Source: a virus
Length of the DNA: 53,873 nt
Virus record (IMG/VR): IMGVR_UViG_3300025131_008632
Span: 1-53,873 of that record
Strand: one strand, 5' to 3'
The notes under the pieces were generated by a model that did no database searches, was not told the origin of the DNA, and saw only the letters and a program-made list of their open reading frames with translations. Positions 9,505-20,100 of the stretch are shown here, piece after piece (the stretch's first letter is position 1; every line of letters starts with the position of its first letter). The position numbers and the translations under genes are program-made.

Positions 9505-10752
9505 CTAGAAGTCTAGTCGTATCCTCATTGTGATGTCTTTCTCATCATTCTTTTCAACAGGCCTGCTTAACTTAGCAACTGCTAGTAAGTTATTTCTAGC
9601 ATCATATAAGCCTATTGTAGTAATAAATGAGAATGCACGTTGTGTCACCTCTTCACCTTCATCAATAACTCTAATACGACCTGTACTGTCTGTGAATGTT
9701 GGATTAGAAGAGTAGTTAAACTCATCAGCAGTTGCCCTGCAGAATATTAGTGTTGAGTTAATATTTGTGACATTTTGGAATGTCATAGCTGTAAGTGAGC
9801 CTGAGCTGAATCTAGTCGCACAAATATGATCAAGAATATTATCCATGCTTGCTGACACAATGAAGTCAGGAATAAATTTAGCAAATACGTTCCCACCTAC
9901 ACCGCCTATTGTTGATTGTCCAACAGCGGCATCATTATATGCAGTAGCGTTCATCGAATCAATAGTTCCTGAGACTTTTTGACTTGCTGACATAACTTTA
10001 GTCATATCTAGCACTACAATTCCTTGATCATAAAAGATCGTCCCAACTTTATTAGCTGTGTCAGCAGAGTTGACAAGGTTACCAACCTCACCACCAACAG
10101 CCATTTCTCTTGCAGTAGCAGATCCGACATCTGTGTAGATTGCTGAGCCTGAAACTGATGTTAAATTAAGGTTTGGCCCATCGCCATTAAAACTCAGTTG
10201 TGGTTTACCAGCATACGGTGCCCTCGATGCAGATTGAAAGAATTTCATTGCAAAAGTTTCACGCTTAATCTCATCTCTTGCAAAAAGACGTTTAAAGCAA
10301 ATAAATACAGCAGAATCTATTCCACCTGTTGATGGAGGCTGTGTTGTTCCAAAGGGGGTTGTAAACTGATATGTTGCATCCCCTAATAACATTTGTGCAA
10401 ACTGTCTGTATATGTTGATTTTTTCACGCATCATCAATGTCTGTGAAGGAAACAATAGCTTTCCTGCACTGTCAATTCCGCTAGATGCTGTCGCAACAAC
10501 ACCACTACCTGAATAAATGCCCATTGTAACATCAAATACTGGATTTGCTGTCTGCAAACTAAAGTCTTGATCGTAGACTGTTTGAAACAATGATGATGTC
10601 ACGCCGGGACCTATCCCTCCGGTAACAAAAACTTGATATTTTTTTCTTGTTGACGATCCAGAAATATCTTCTTGGATAACGTCGATCAACTGATTTAAAA
10701 CAGATCTACTTGTTTTTATATCAGCTGAAGATAACTCCTTGTAGGTTGCCAT
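9505..10752 (-). CDS. Virion structural protein sharing its C-terminal module with the 1350-residue protein
   Basis: This 415-residue protein is a predicted structural component with no recognised enzyme motif. The N-terminus (TYKELSSADIKTSRSVLNQL) is helical; the remainder is Ser/Thr/Gly-rich and probably mostly beta. The C-terminal half contains KVGTIFYDQGIVVL, then DEFNYSSNPTF, then FSFITTIGLYDARNNLLAVA and a final IRLDF. The same ordered landmarks appear at the end of the 1350-residue protein encoded just downstream. Such a shared C-terminal module suggests both attach to the same partner or trimerise in the same way; this is inference. The ATG follows AAGGAAG at good spacing. The gap to the next gene is 40 bases, so the two are probably co-translated from one message. 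Confidence 0.78.
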   Translation of the reverse strand: MATYKELSSADIKTSRSVLNQLIDVIQEDISGSSTRKKYQVFVTGGIGPGVTSSLFQTVYDQDFSLQTANPVFDVTMGIYSGSGVVATASSGIDSAGKLLFPSQTLMMREKINIYRQFAQMLLGDATYQFTTPFGTTQPPSTGGIDSAVFICFKRLFARDEIKRETFAMKFFQSASRAPYAGKPQLSFNGDGPNLNLTSVSGSAIYTDVGSATAREMAVGGEVGNLVNSADTANKVGTIFYDQGIVVLDMTKVMSASQKVSGTIDSMNATAYNDAAVGQSTIGGVGGNVFAKFIPDFIVSASMDNILDHICATRFSSGSLTAMTFQNVTNINSTLIFCRATADEFNYSSNPTFTDSTGRIRVIDEGEEVTQRAFSFITTIGLYDARNNLLAVAKLSRPVEKNDEKDITMRIRLDF

Positions 10753-10786
10753 TCTCTACTTCCTTACTAAATCCTGTTAAGATGCG

Positions 10787-11497
10787 CTAAGCTGTTTTGC
10801 TAATCTCTGCTAAAAGATTTTTTTGCGCACCTGATTGTTGACCTGTCACCTGGATATACGACCTTATTTTTGTCTTATCTCCCGCAACACCGTATGTATC
10901 AAAAAGTGTTGTTGTCAATGAAGACTTGACATTTAATGTAAATGTAAGTTTCGTTCCTCCTGTGGACTCATCCACAGAGGCATCTCTAGGTAAAATATAT
11001 GTTGCAATATTGTTTGTGTCTATGGAGACTGGACGTGCAGTTGAGCCTAATTGCATAAAAAGATTGTTGACTTCAACTCTAAAGTTTTGATCCTTAAGTT
11101 CTGACGGGACAAGTTCATCGCCGCCGATCGTCTGTTTGAGCGTGACAGTCTGAGATCTACTACTAATGATATTAAGCGAAAATGTATCAGATGTTAAGCT
11201 TTCTAGTGTAAAGCTAGGCAACCTGATCAATGTAGGCGTTGACAGTGATAAGTTCTTGTGCATTTGTGAAATATCACCGTTTGTGAGTGCCTCTAGAACA
11301 GGTGTATTTTTTATAATTTTTTCTTTTCCAACGGTCCGTCCATACTTTTGAATAATTGTATAATCAACTTCATCATCAGAAAAAGCAAACTTAACTATAT
11401 TAAAAGACCCGTCATTTCTTGCAAGAAGCTCTCTGCCCACGTCTGTTAAAACTGCATCTAGTATAACGTTGTTCGTAGATTGATCTAAAAGACCCAT
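10787..11497 (-). CDS. Virion structural protein, small (N-terminal module shared with the 413-residue protein)
   Basis: This is a 236-residue protein. An upstream in-frame start at 11536 is possible, but the ATG at 11497 has AGGAG at 11504-11508 and is preferred. The N-terminus reads GLLDQ...DAVLTDVGRELLA...FNIVKFAFSDDEVDY. The same pattern of residues opens the 413-residue protein at 23737-24978 (GILD...DVVVTEEGRRQM...KIEFASFTD), so the two share an N-terminal domain. The remainder is Thr/Ser-rich and beta-like, with Leu-rich strands. I know this N-terminal pattern from structural proteins of other large phages but cannot name the particle. A tail or baseplate component is most likely from context. 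Confidence 0.75.
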   Translation of the reverse strand: MGLLDQSTNNVILDAVLTDVGRELLARNDGSFNIVKFAFSDDEVDYTIIQKYGRTVGKEKIIKNTPVLEALTNGDISQMHKNLSLSTPTLIRLPSFTLESLTSDTFSLNIISSRSQTVTLKQTIGGDELVPSELKDQNFRVEVNNLFMQLGSTARPVSIDTNNIATYILPRDASVDESTGGTKLTFTLNVKSSLTTTLFDTYGVAGDKTKIRSYIQVTGQQSGAQKNLLAEISKTA

Positions 11498-11555
11498 AAT
11501 ATTCTCCTGGTTGTAAATATACCTTTCAACGTGCAAATAAGTAAAATAATTTTAT

Positions 11556-14093
11556 CTATAAGACTGGAAATGGAAGTTCGCCGCCCCTTCCCTCTACGAT
11601 CGTATCACCATCCATTCGATCGACAGCTGAAGTTTCAGGCAATGCGCCGGTTCTACTATCTTTAACATAGATATCAATTGTTGTTGACTTTTGAACGTCT
11701 GTATTTATTATATTAAGTTTATATACTGGTGTCGCACCGGATGCTTGATTATCTGATCCTTCTTTTGTCCCACCAAATTTAACAACATCACGTGTCTCAA
11801 GATCAGATGTGCCTGTATAAAAATCTCCTGTGCCTACTTGTGAAGGATCAATACCTGCAACTTGATAAAAGGGTGGGCCGAAAGCTATAGTTAGTCGATC
11901 CATTCCTGATACTTTTACTAAGCTGCTAAATTGTGAAGCATCAGTGTTATCATTGAATTGTGATTGATCATACTGTACTGTAAGGTTAAGGTTTGGATAG
12001 CATAATGGCGATCCTGAAGGCGAGATATATCTTACTACAATTGCGTTCTTCCTTATATCGAAAGATACTTCAAATTGCTGGGATAGATTAGAAGAATACC
12101 CTCTTGCATCAACAGATGTAACAGCATAAATTGATGTTGCATTTTTGTCAAAAGATGCATCAACATATCTAGTTACAGGTGCGCCCGGTGTTGATTCATA
12201 CAAATGTGGTGCCCATTGTCTTGTGTCAAACGCAGATGGTGTATACAAGAAGCTAGTGTAGTCACCAGGGTTGAAAGCATCACTAAAGTCGTACTCTTTT
12301 AACAATTCAAATGGTTTATCATAAGCATTTCCGGTGTCGACAATCTCAACACGTTGATCCATTGAACCGAGTTCAAGATCTGAGTATTCACCCATACCGG
12401 GTGGCAGGATATTCTTATTTGTATTTCTCATGACTTCTCCTGCAAATTCATCCATTGTGTGAGACCGCCTCCAGACGCGAAACTTTTTAATATCTCGCTG
12501 AGGATTTGTTGGAAAGTCCCAACTTAAAATTAGATTTTCATTTACATAATCATACAGAAAAGTTAAGTTTTGAGGTGCTGGAGGGGGGATTTTTTCTATT
12601 GCTAATGCCTCAACAAAATTTGTTCCACGACTAGCAACTAAAATTCCCACACGTGCGATTTTATCCTCTTCATGTTGAACATTTACTGCATCCATCTCAA
12701 TATAATAAACAGCCCTCACACGATAAATTACCCGAGCACCATACGGTACGTTACCATCTCTTATTTCAGTTGCAATTGTTGACCCGCTTGAACCGAACGC
12801 GCCGTCAACTTCACCAGAAGTATTTAAAACCTCAACAATCATAGCATTGTTTTTGATATTTACAGCTATACCACCCATTGAATCAGTATTGTATGACATT
12901 TTTTTGTCTATTAAAAATCCAGCGAGGCCGATTCCAGAAGCGCCGCCGCCGAAGCCTTGTCTATCATAATCAGGACCGGCGCTTGGCGGGTCTGTATAGT
13001 CTGTAAAAGTAAAACCATCATCGACGTCTGTATAGTGAACTAAGTTCTCAGCCTTTACTTGCATACCAAACTGTTTTGTGTCAGCAGAAAGATTGGTCGG
13101 ATCTGCCCGGGCAACTTCTTGAATTCCATTAAAAAAACCTAGAACTGTCGTGCCATCGCCAGAACGCACTAAATCATCTGCATAAGGTGTCTCCACGCTC
13201 AATGATGCATTATTGACTAAATCTGCTGCATGTGTATTTTTTAGCAACACATGCTGAGCAACGTGTCTAGTTTCATCAAATATATCTGAGTGATTCTGAA
13301 TCTGATCGTCTGAAATATAAGTTATGCCTTGTGTTTGAAAATTTTTCATTAAACTGGTGAGTTCTAGTTTAGCTGCAGCAATATTAGATCCTGCAGATAC
13401 GCTTCCACCAGATGTCAACCATGTACTGATCAAACCTGTAAGCTCATCAGCTGAATGGTACGACGATAAGTTGTCAATCAATCTGTTAGCTGTTTGAAGA
13501 GTGGGATCATCGTCATCTCTTGCAGAAGAGATAGCGTTTTCTAATGAAACACTTAACGATGAATTAATTACTGGCATAGACGACTTCATTTCTCTATAGA
13601 AATTTTCATCAACTTGCAAATCCTGCATTGTCAGGCCGGAATACATTTGATTTCCCATAACTTCTGCATAAATAACTCGATCTATGTGATCAGAAATATT
13701 AACTGGAACGTCTGTAATTAACTCGACTCCCAGCTTTTCAGCAACTTCTGAGATATTTGGTGCTGCCCAGTTCAATGTCATCTGTCGAGGTAGCGTAAAT
13801 CTAGCCTGAGCTAGACGTAATTCACGCTGAGCATTTATCCAGCTAGAGGTTGATCCCTCTTGAGGAATTACTATATAAGTTGCGCTTACATTGTTTTGAA
13901 CTACTGATGTGGTGGCCGGAGAGGTCGCAGTACCCGCGGTATACACAGAGCTAGTTTGTCCTGATGATGTTGCACCATTGAAAATATTTTCATCTCTGGT
14001 GTAAAAGTTATATGTAAATTCAACTGACGGTGATTGTGGTTCAGGTAAATTTACAACAAGCGCTGATTTACTTATTTCTGATACGTATCCCAT
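11556..14093 (-). CDS. Virion protein with fibronectin-III-like region
   Basis: This 845-residue protein is predicted to be structural. Residues about 505-690 resemble a fibronectin type III sandwich: PPPAPQNLTFLYDYVNENLI begins it, then LSWDFPTNPQRDIKKFRVWRR, and SIYAVTSVDARGYSSNLS ends it. A long insertion lies between strands. FnIII domains are common on exposed phage tail proteins, where they may bind carbohydrates weakly. The N-terminal ~450 residues are Ser/Asn/Asp-rich with helical stretches and no recognised motif. The ATG at 14093 follows GTGAGAG. It is preceded by a 63-base gap after the Hint-containing giant gene, the gap holding an AT-only palindrome (GTAAAAATATTTTAC) of doubtful meaning. 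Confidence 0.75.
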   Translation of the reverse strand: MGYVSEISKSALVVNLPEPQSPSVEFTYNFYTRDENIFNGATSSGQTSSVYTAGTATSPATTSVVQNNVSATYIVIPQEGSTSSWINAQRELRLAQARFTLPRQMTLNWAAPNISEVAEKLGVELITDVPVNISDHIDRVIYAEVMGNQMYSGLTMQDLQVDENFYREMKSSMPVINSSLSVSLENAISSARDDDDPTLQTANRLIDNLSSYHSADELTGLISTWLTSGGSVSAGSNIAAAKLELTSLMKNFQTQGITYISDDQIQNHSDIFDETRHVAQHVLLKNTHAADLVNNASLSVETPYADDLVRSGDGTTVLGFFNGIQEVARADPTNLSADTKQFGMQVKAENLVHYTDVDDGFTFTDYTDPPSAGPDYDRQGFGGGASGIGLAGFLIDKKMSYNTDSMGGIAVNIKNNAMIVEVLNTSGEVDGAFGSSGSTIATEIRDGNVPYGARVIYRVRAVYYIEMDAVNVQHEEDKIARVGILVASRGTNFVEALAIEKIPPPAPQNLTFLYDYVNENLILSWDFPTNPQRDIKKFRVWRRSHTMDEFAGEVMRNTNKNILPPGMGEYSDLELGSMDQRVEIVDTGNAYDKPFELLKEYDFSDAFNPGDYTSFLYTPSAFDTRQWAPHLYESTPGAPVTRYVDASFDKNATSIYAVTSVDARGYSSNLSQQFEVSFDIRKNAIVVRYISPSGSPLCYPNLNLTVQYDQSQFNDNTDASQFSSLVKVSGMDRLTIAFGPPFYQVAGIDPSQVGTGDFYTGTSDLETRDVVKFGGTKEGSDNQASGATPVYKLNIINTDVQKSTTIDIYVKDSRTGALPETSAVDRMDGDTIVEGRGGELPFPVL

Positions 14094-14156
14094 TTTAATC
14101 TCTCACTTTACTAATTATTGGGTAAAATATTTTTACTTTAACGCTGATCGATTTCA

Positions 14157-17100
14157 TCAGGTTATATTCTCACCTTCAGCACCTGCTCTTTCCTGAGCAC
14201 TGGAAGAGTTCATAGGCACAATTGCAACGTCAACTAAGAAAGAAAACATCAAGCCCTTTGCACTAGTATATGTAGTTTCCATGATAAGCTCACCGCCGCC
14301 CTCAATCATGGTGTTTAGTATGTCATCTTCTGCTGTGGTATTATATGGTTGGAAGTCTTCTTCAGGATCAATCAAAATACAAAAAGTTCTATCAAATTTC
14401 TTAGGTAATAGTGCTTGATTTCTAAATTTGTCAGAGCTAATTGGCAATGTTCTATACATCATTGTTTGCATTGACTGCAGTTCTAAAGATGATATATCGG
14501 AAATTGCGTTACCTAGATAATCTTTCGCCCTACTCATCAAGACAAGTTTTGCTGTGTCAATTACTGACATGTAACCTGAAGTAACGCCACCTGAAATACC
14601 TAAGCTTGTAGTATAATAATCCGTTCCACCAAAACAGGAAGGGGGTCTGCGATTTTTGAGTAGTACATTCTGGTATTCTGTGAATATGGGTGGTGAGTAT
14701 GAAAGAACGCCGCCGTAATTATTTTGATTTAAAAAACATCTTTCAGTTACATTAAAACCTGACATCATCTTTATGTACTGTTTTAATATGCCGCTGTACA
14801 CCTCATTCATAACAGCTTGAGCAGCAAATCTCTCGCCAGTGCCGCTGGAAGTCGATGTGGCCTCCTTATAATACTCTCCAGAAAGTTGGTCATACACCCA
14901 CGGATCAGACTCGATGCCGTACAAAGATTCACCAATTGTCATCGAGGCGCTGTCACCGCCGCCAAAAAAATCAAGTGTAGGGTCTTGTTCGGCTGTGACT
15001 GATGTGTGTGTGCCTTGGATGGCGTGACTATAGTTATTCCAAACGTTGTTTGCCCAATCATTGACAAGTTTGTTGTCAACGTCAAAATCAAGGTTAAGGC
15101 CGGCTATTCTCTCAGATTCAACGTCTTGTGCTGCACCTAGTTCAAACTTCCTAAGCCTGATTCCAGACGAATGAAAATTATCAAGATTGGACGTTATGCC
15201 TGATTCTACTGCTATGTGATATAATCCTTTGTCGCCAGCGCCCTCCAAGTGGTCACTTACTCTTCGTTCTACTGGAGTCCTGAGAAATTTATATAGATAA
15301 CTGTCATAAGGACCATTACTCATTCCTCGTAAGTAGTCTCTAACAGCAGGTAGGTCTCCTCCTGAGATCTCAGGATCGTCTGGACTATATGCATACACTC
15401 CAACCATACCCTTTGCAAGTGAGTAATTATCTTCGCCTATCGAAGCAAGGCGTTTGTGGTAGGTGGCGGATGCATATGTCGTGTCAGCAGCGGTCGTATT
15501 AGTCTGAAGGGTGAACGGATTAATAGGCTGACCCCCTTCCCCATAAAACAACCTAGCATCATAATAAAATGTCCGAGGAGTATAGGCTATGCCGGGATTA
15601 TCATTTGACTTCTTGATCACTCTAATCCTGATCAAGCTTGAGTATGTAAAGTTAGAAGTTGTAAAAGCATCTTGTCGATATACCTGTTCATCGATTTCTG
15701 CTTTTTCTCTAAGCTCTTGAAGCATACCTGTAGGTAATCCCACCACCAATATTTTTTTATTTATATCACCTAAAAGCGGATCGACATCACCCTGCACCTT
15801 ATTTTTTGCACCATTCTGGAACCATCTAATTGCAGCATAGTTTGCTTCACTTACTGTTTCAGACGCAGGCATTAAATGTGCGTATGAAGCAGTGCCATCG
15901 ACATCATTAAATGATGCATCATTAATATTCATCATTGGTGTAGGCAATGCACTTAGGTTATTAATGTAAGCTGTACTTAGTGTAAAATTATCACAAAGAA
16001 TAGAGTAAGCAGTAGCAACAGCGTCCGGTGTCATTGAATTAAATATTGACTTAACTATTTTTCGACTTTGTTCGTCTTCATCTAAGTCGATGGTACCTGC
16101 GGTCGGGCCGGGTTCGCCGGTATCAAGGGTGCCAAAAGCATATCTTCTAAGATACTCTACAAACTCTTTGTGAGATTTGTATGTGCTTGATGTTGTGTCG
16201 CTGCCGCCAGGTTCTTGTCCTAGACTCATTCTATTATTAAGAATATCATTTACATGATTAAAAGCATTTAATATTCTAAGTATCATTAAATCTTCATTAA
16301 CTAAGCATGTTGCCATGGCGGGTATTGCTTCAAATGGTTGGTCCCAGGAAGATTCCGAATACCATTCAGAAAGTGTTGCTCCGGTCGTATTAAGTTCATA
16401 AATACCGCGAGCATCATCGAGTAAAGATGATATATCACTTTTACCATCCCAGTAGTTACCCATGTCTGCTATGTAACTTGAATAGACGCCGGCTGAACCG
16501 TAAGCCGCCCCTGAATTATTATCGTTCCAGATAGTATCACTAATTTGACTTGCAAATTCAGCACCAAACGCATTAATGCAAGATACCAAAAAGCACTGTG
16601 ATTCAACTGCATCATATCTCATTCGATAGAAGAAGCTAAACGGTGTGTTTGAAGACACATTTAGGCCTTCATTATCTGAATATCGCCAGGAATCGCTGTC
16701 TTCGTGCCCACTATTAGCAATGTATGCGCCATCATCGCCGACGACTTCCCAGTCGTCACTATCGAGAAGGGAGTTCCACACTCCGCCTGCGTCAGCAGTT
16801 GCCTTGACTTGAAATGAGTCTATGTTTGTCCCAGAATCAAAATGAATAGATGAAAGTGATCGACGAGCGACATAATGATATATCATCTGCGACATTGTCC
16901 ACCAAGTTAGCATCCTCATGGTTTCTAGACTAATATTCCTATTCCAAGTATTCACATTTGCAGTATAGTCGGAGGCACTGCCCTGCGCAAACCGTGAGGC
17001 GTCTGAAAATTGGTTTCCTTCAGATCCCGCATTAGCCTCAAGATCAACTGCCATCTGACGAACAGCATCTACATAATCATCCCATGTTTCAATTATATAA

Positions 17101-20100
17101 TCCCATATAGGTTTCATTTTACCGGCAGTGCCCTCTACACCTCTTTGCTCAATTAGGGCTGCGCCTACAGGGGTTTGCATCAAACCATATCTTGTTTTTG
17201 ACTGCCCATTTGTGTCATATTGCATATAAACAGTTGCACACCTTAATGTACTTGAACTACCAACTGTACCATGTTCAAGCTTGTAATCATTTCTATTTTT
17301 TACATAGAAGTAAGCAAGATCTGACGCAGCTTGTGTAAATCTAGGGTAAGCGAATGCAAAAGCAGCATAATAGTCTTCCCACCAAAAAGTTTCGTCATCA
17401 ATGTTCAAATATGTAACATCACCAAAGTCTGTTTCGGCGCCTTCTTCGATATCGTCTATAAGTCCTTGGACACCCTCGTATGCTGCGGAGGAGGTGGCCA
17501 TTCTGCCATATGTGCCAGTGCTCTGGAGACCGCCACCGAATTCGTAACCTGACCCAATACCGGCAGAGCCACCGTCGGATGGTCCATCCTCAAAGTCTCC
17601 GAAGTCTGGCCATTTTGGATACGAATCTCCTGCAGAATCATAGGTTTCTAATGCTTGACGGCGATATCTTAGGTAGGCTTCTAATCTTGTGTAGCCATTG
17701 GGATCATGCATGCAAGACTTGATAATGTCTAATTGAATTGTTTGCTCATATCGTTTGGGTACGAAACCCACCCTACCTGGATACTCTGAGTCGGCGGCGG
17801 AGATGCTACCAGGGTTTTCAAGTATTCTGTCAACAATATTAGCGTTGTTAATGAACTTACAAATATTTAGGCACACCGTCCTCATAAGTAGATGATTTGA
17901 TACAACTGCAGTTTGGTCTGTGACCAGAGCGATGGGCCTGCCGATGTGCCCAATCATCAAGAGGTTTCTAACAAAACTTGATAGATCTTCTTGCTTTCTC
18001 CCAAATCCTTCAGCCCATGTCTGCAATGAGTAAGCCTTTAAGACGTCAGAGTCTGAATGTGTATCTCTTTTTATAAAACTATCTGCCAAATCATTAATGT
18101 ACGCGCTATAACCGGAAATGTAATTGTTACCGTCTGTGATTTCAAATGGTAATATACGATCTTGATCCCCGGGTTCTTCAAGTGCTGAATGATAACCGCC
18201 TGGGCTACCAAAGTCAGTTGTAGATGTAAGATCTGGGTTTAAAGCAGCGCCAAAAGAATCCGGATCTCTCGTGTTGTGTCTAATATCACCCGTGTTATCT
18301 CCAATTATCTGATCAATGGCTTCCTGTATTGGTGTTGACCAAGTAATTGTCTCGTTAAATCTTCTAGCATCTTCGATTGCGCCATTTGAGTTCCAGCCTC
18401 CGTCCGTACCGCCGGACAACTTCCAGCGTGTAGACATGATAAACTCTCTATTTAAAAAGTGAAACATATAAACAAGCTGTTCGAGATGATCACTAGGCAA
18501 GGCTTCTTCATATCCCTGGGGTATAACATCCAGAAGACCATCATCGTCAGCATTAGATAATAGGCCACTTCCATAAAGCCTGTAATTTAAATCGTCTACA
18601 GTGATTCGCCCGATGTCGCCATCTTCACCCCTTGGTATAATACCCCCAATCGTTACCCAAGCCGCTCCTCCTCCGCCAGTTCCTGTCGCATTTTCTCGGG
18701 CTTGTTGAATGGAAGTTGCGCCATAGTCGCTGCCGTCTTCTGAACCCCAGCGCCCGCTGAAAGCATCGGTTTGTATTAACTCGTCAACCTGAATAACTTT
18801 AGCAGCAAAAGCTGTTGAAACAGTTGTAGCAAGATCATCAACAATAGTAAATTTATTAAATAATGAATAATCAATTGATCTGTAACCTGCGCCGGAGTGA
18901 TCAGCAGTCTGAGACATCTGATGTGACCCATCTAAAATCAATTTTCTAAGTTCTTGTAGTAACTGTATAAAGATACCTGTTTCACACAAAGTTCTATATC
19001 TGTTACTAAGATGCAACATACTAAAAAGTGATTCTAGCGTATTTCCTGCCCGGCCTGCTGCTAAACTGCCAACCCTGGAAAAGTCAGCGCCCCCTTCGGC
19101 GTCCGACATGTATGATTCATAAGAATGTTGAGACACCCTGTACTTACCCAAGACTTGGTTCCCTGTGGCTTCTTCACCCCGGACTGACGCAAGTGAACCA
19201 CGACCGACAGTTCCTCCAAAGCTAGTCGTGTAGGTGGTTGGGTCAGCACGTAATTGATTATAATTCATGCCATCTGCAAATGCTGTATCAGCAGGAAGAT
19301 TAAGCGCCCTCGACTGCATAGATTTACCCATTTGTAAACCTAGTTTGACATACATATTTCTGCTTGTCTGTGCAGCGTACCCTGCAAATATCCGTCCACC
19401 AGATTTTCTTACAGCATCCCAGTGTGATATAAGCGTATATAAAGATGGAGGTACAGCTAGCCAGTCTATATTAGAGTACGGACTTGTTGCAGGTGCCCTT
19501 TCTAGTCTAAAAACAGAGAATAAGCTATTAATGTTTGCACGTAAAAAAATTCCTGACATGATCTGCATTCTAAGTAGTTTACTAGGGCCATTACTGAAGA
19601 ATACATCACCTGCATTTATGTAGCGATTTTCTGTGGATGTCGGATCTTCTGTGTAAGTTCCAGATATATCTAATTCTGTAGGTAGGTGATCGATTACTGC
19701 AATAATTTCAGGCACCCCTTTCATCATTCCGTACTCTGTTAAAGGATCAATAGATGGTAAATTTCCATTTCTTATTGAAGAGTCAGCTGTCCTCAGTTGA
19801 ATAGCTGTGTAATCTCCCGATGGATAATCAGACGCATCGTCCCAAGGTGTAGACTCACTAAGAGAATCTGAGTATGGTGAATCAACCCAGTACACAGTCG
19901 GACCATACATATACTCAACATCTATTGTAGAGGGTTCGGTGGCGTATCCACCGGGGCCACCGCCGCCGCCGCCGCCCGGTGGATGACCATGCCCGTCGGG
20001 CATGATGATGTCTTTACCATCATAGTCATCATCACCATGACCGTGGCCTACATTATGACATAAAATATTATTTGCTGTATATGTATGTGAGTGTTCTACA

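Noticed and set aside
14100-14150. Terminator hairpin GTAAAAATATTTTAC in the gap before the 845-residue gene
   Set aside because: The stem is A/T only and has no G/C-rich part or U-tract, so it would be too weak.
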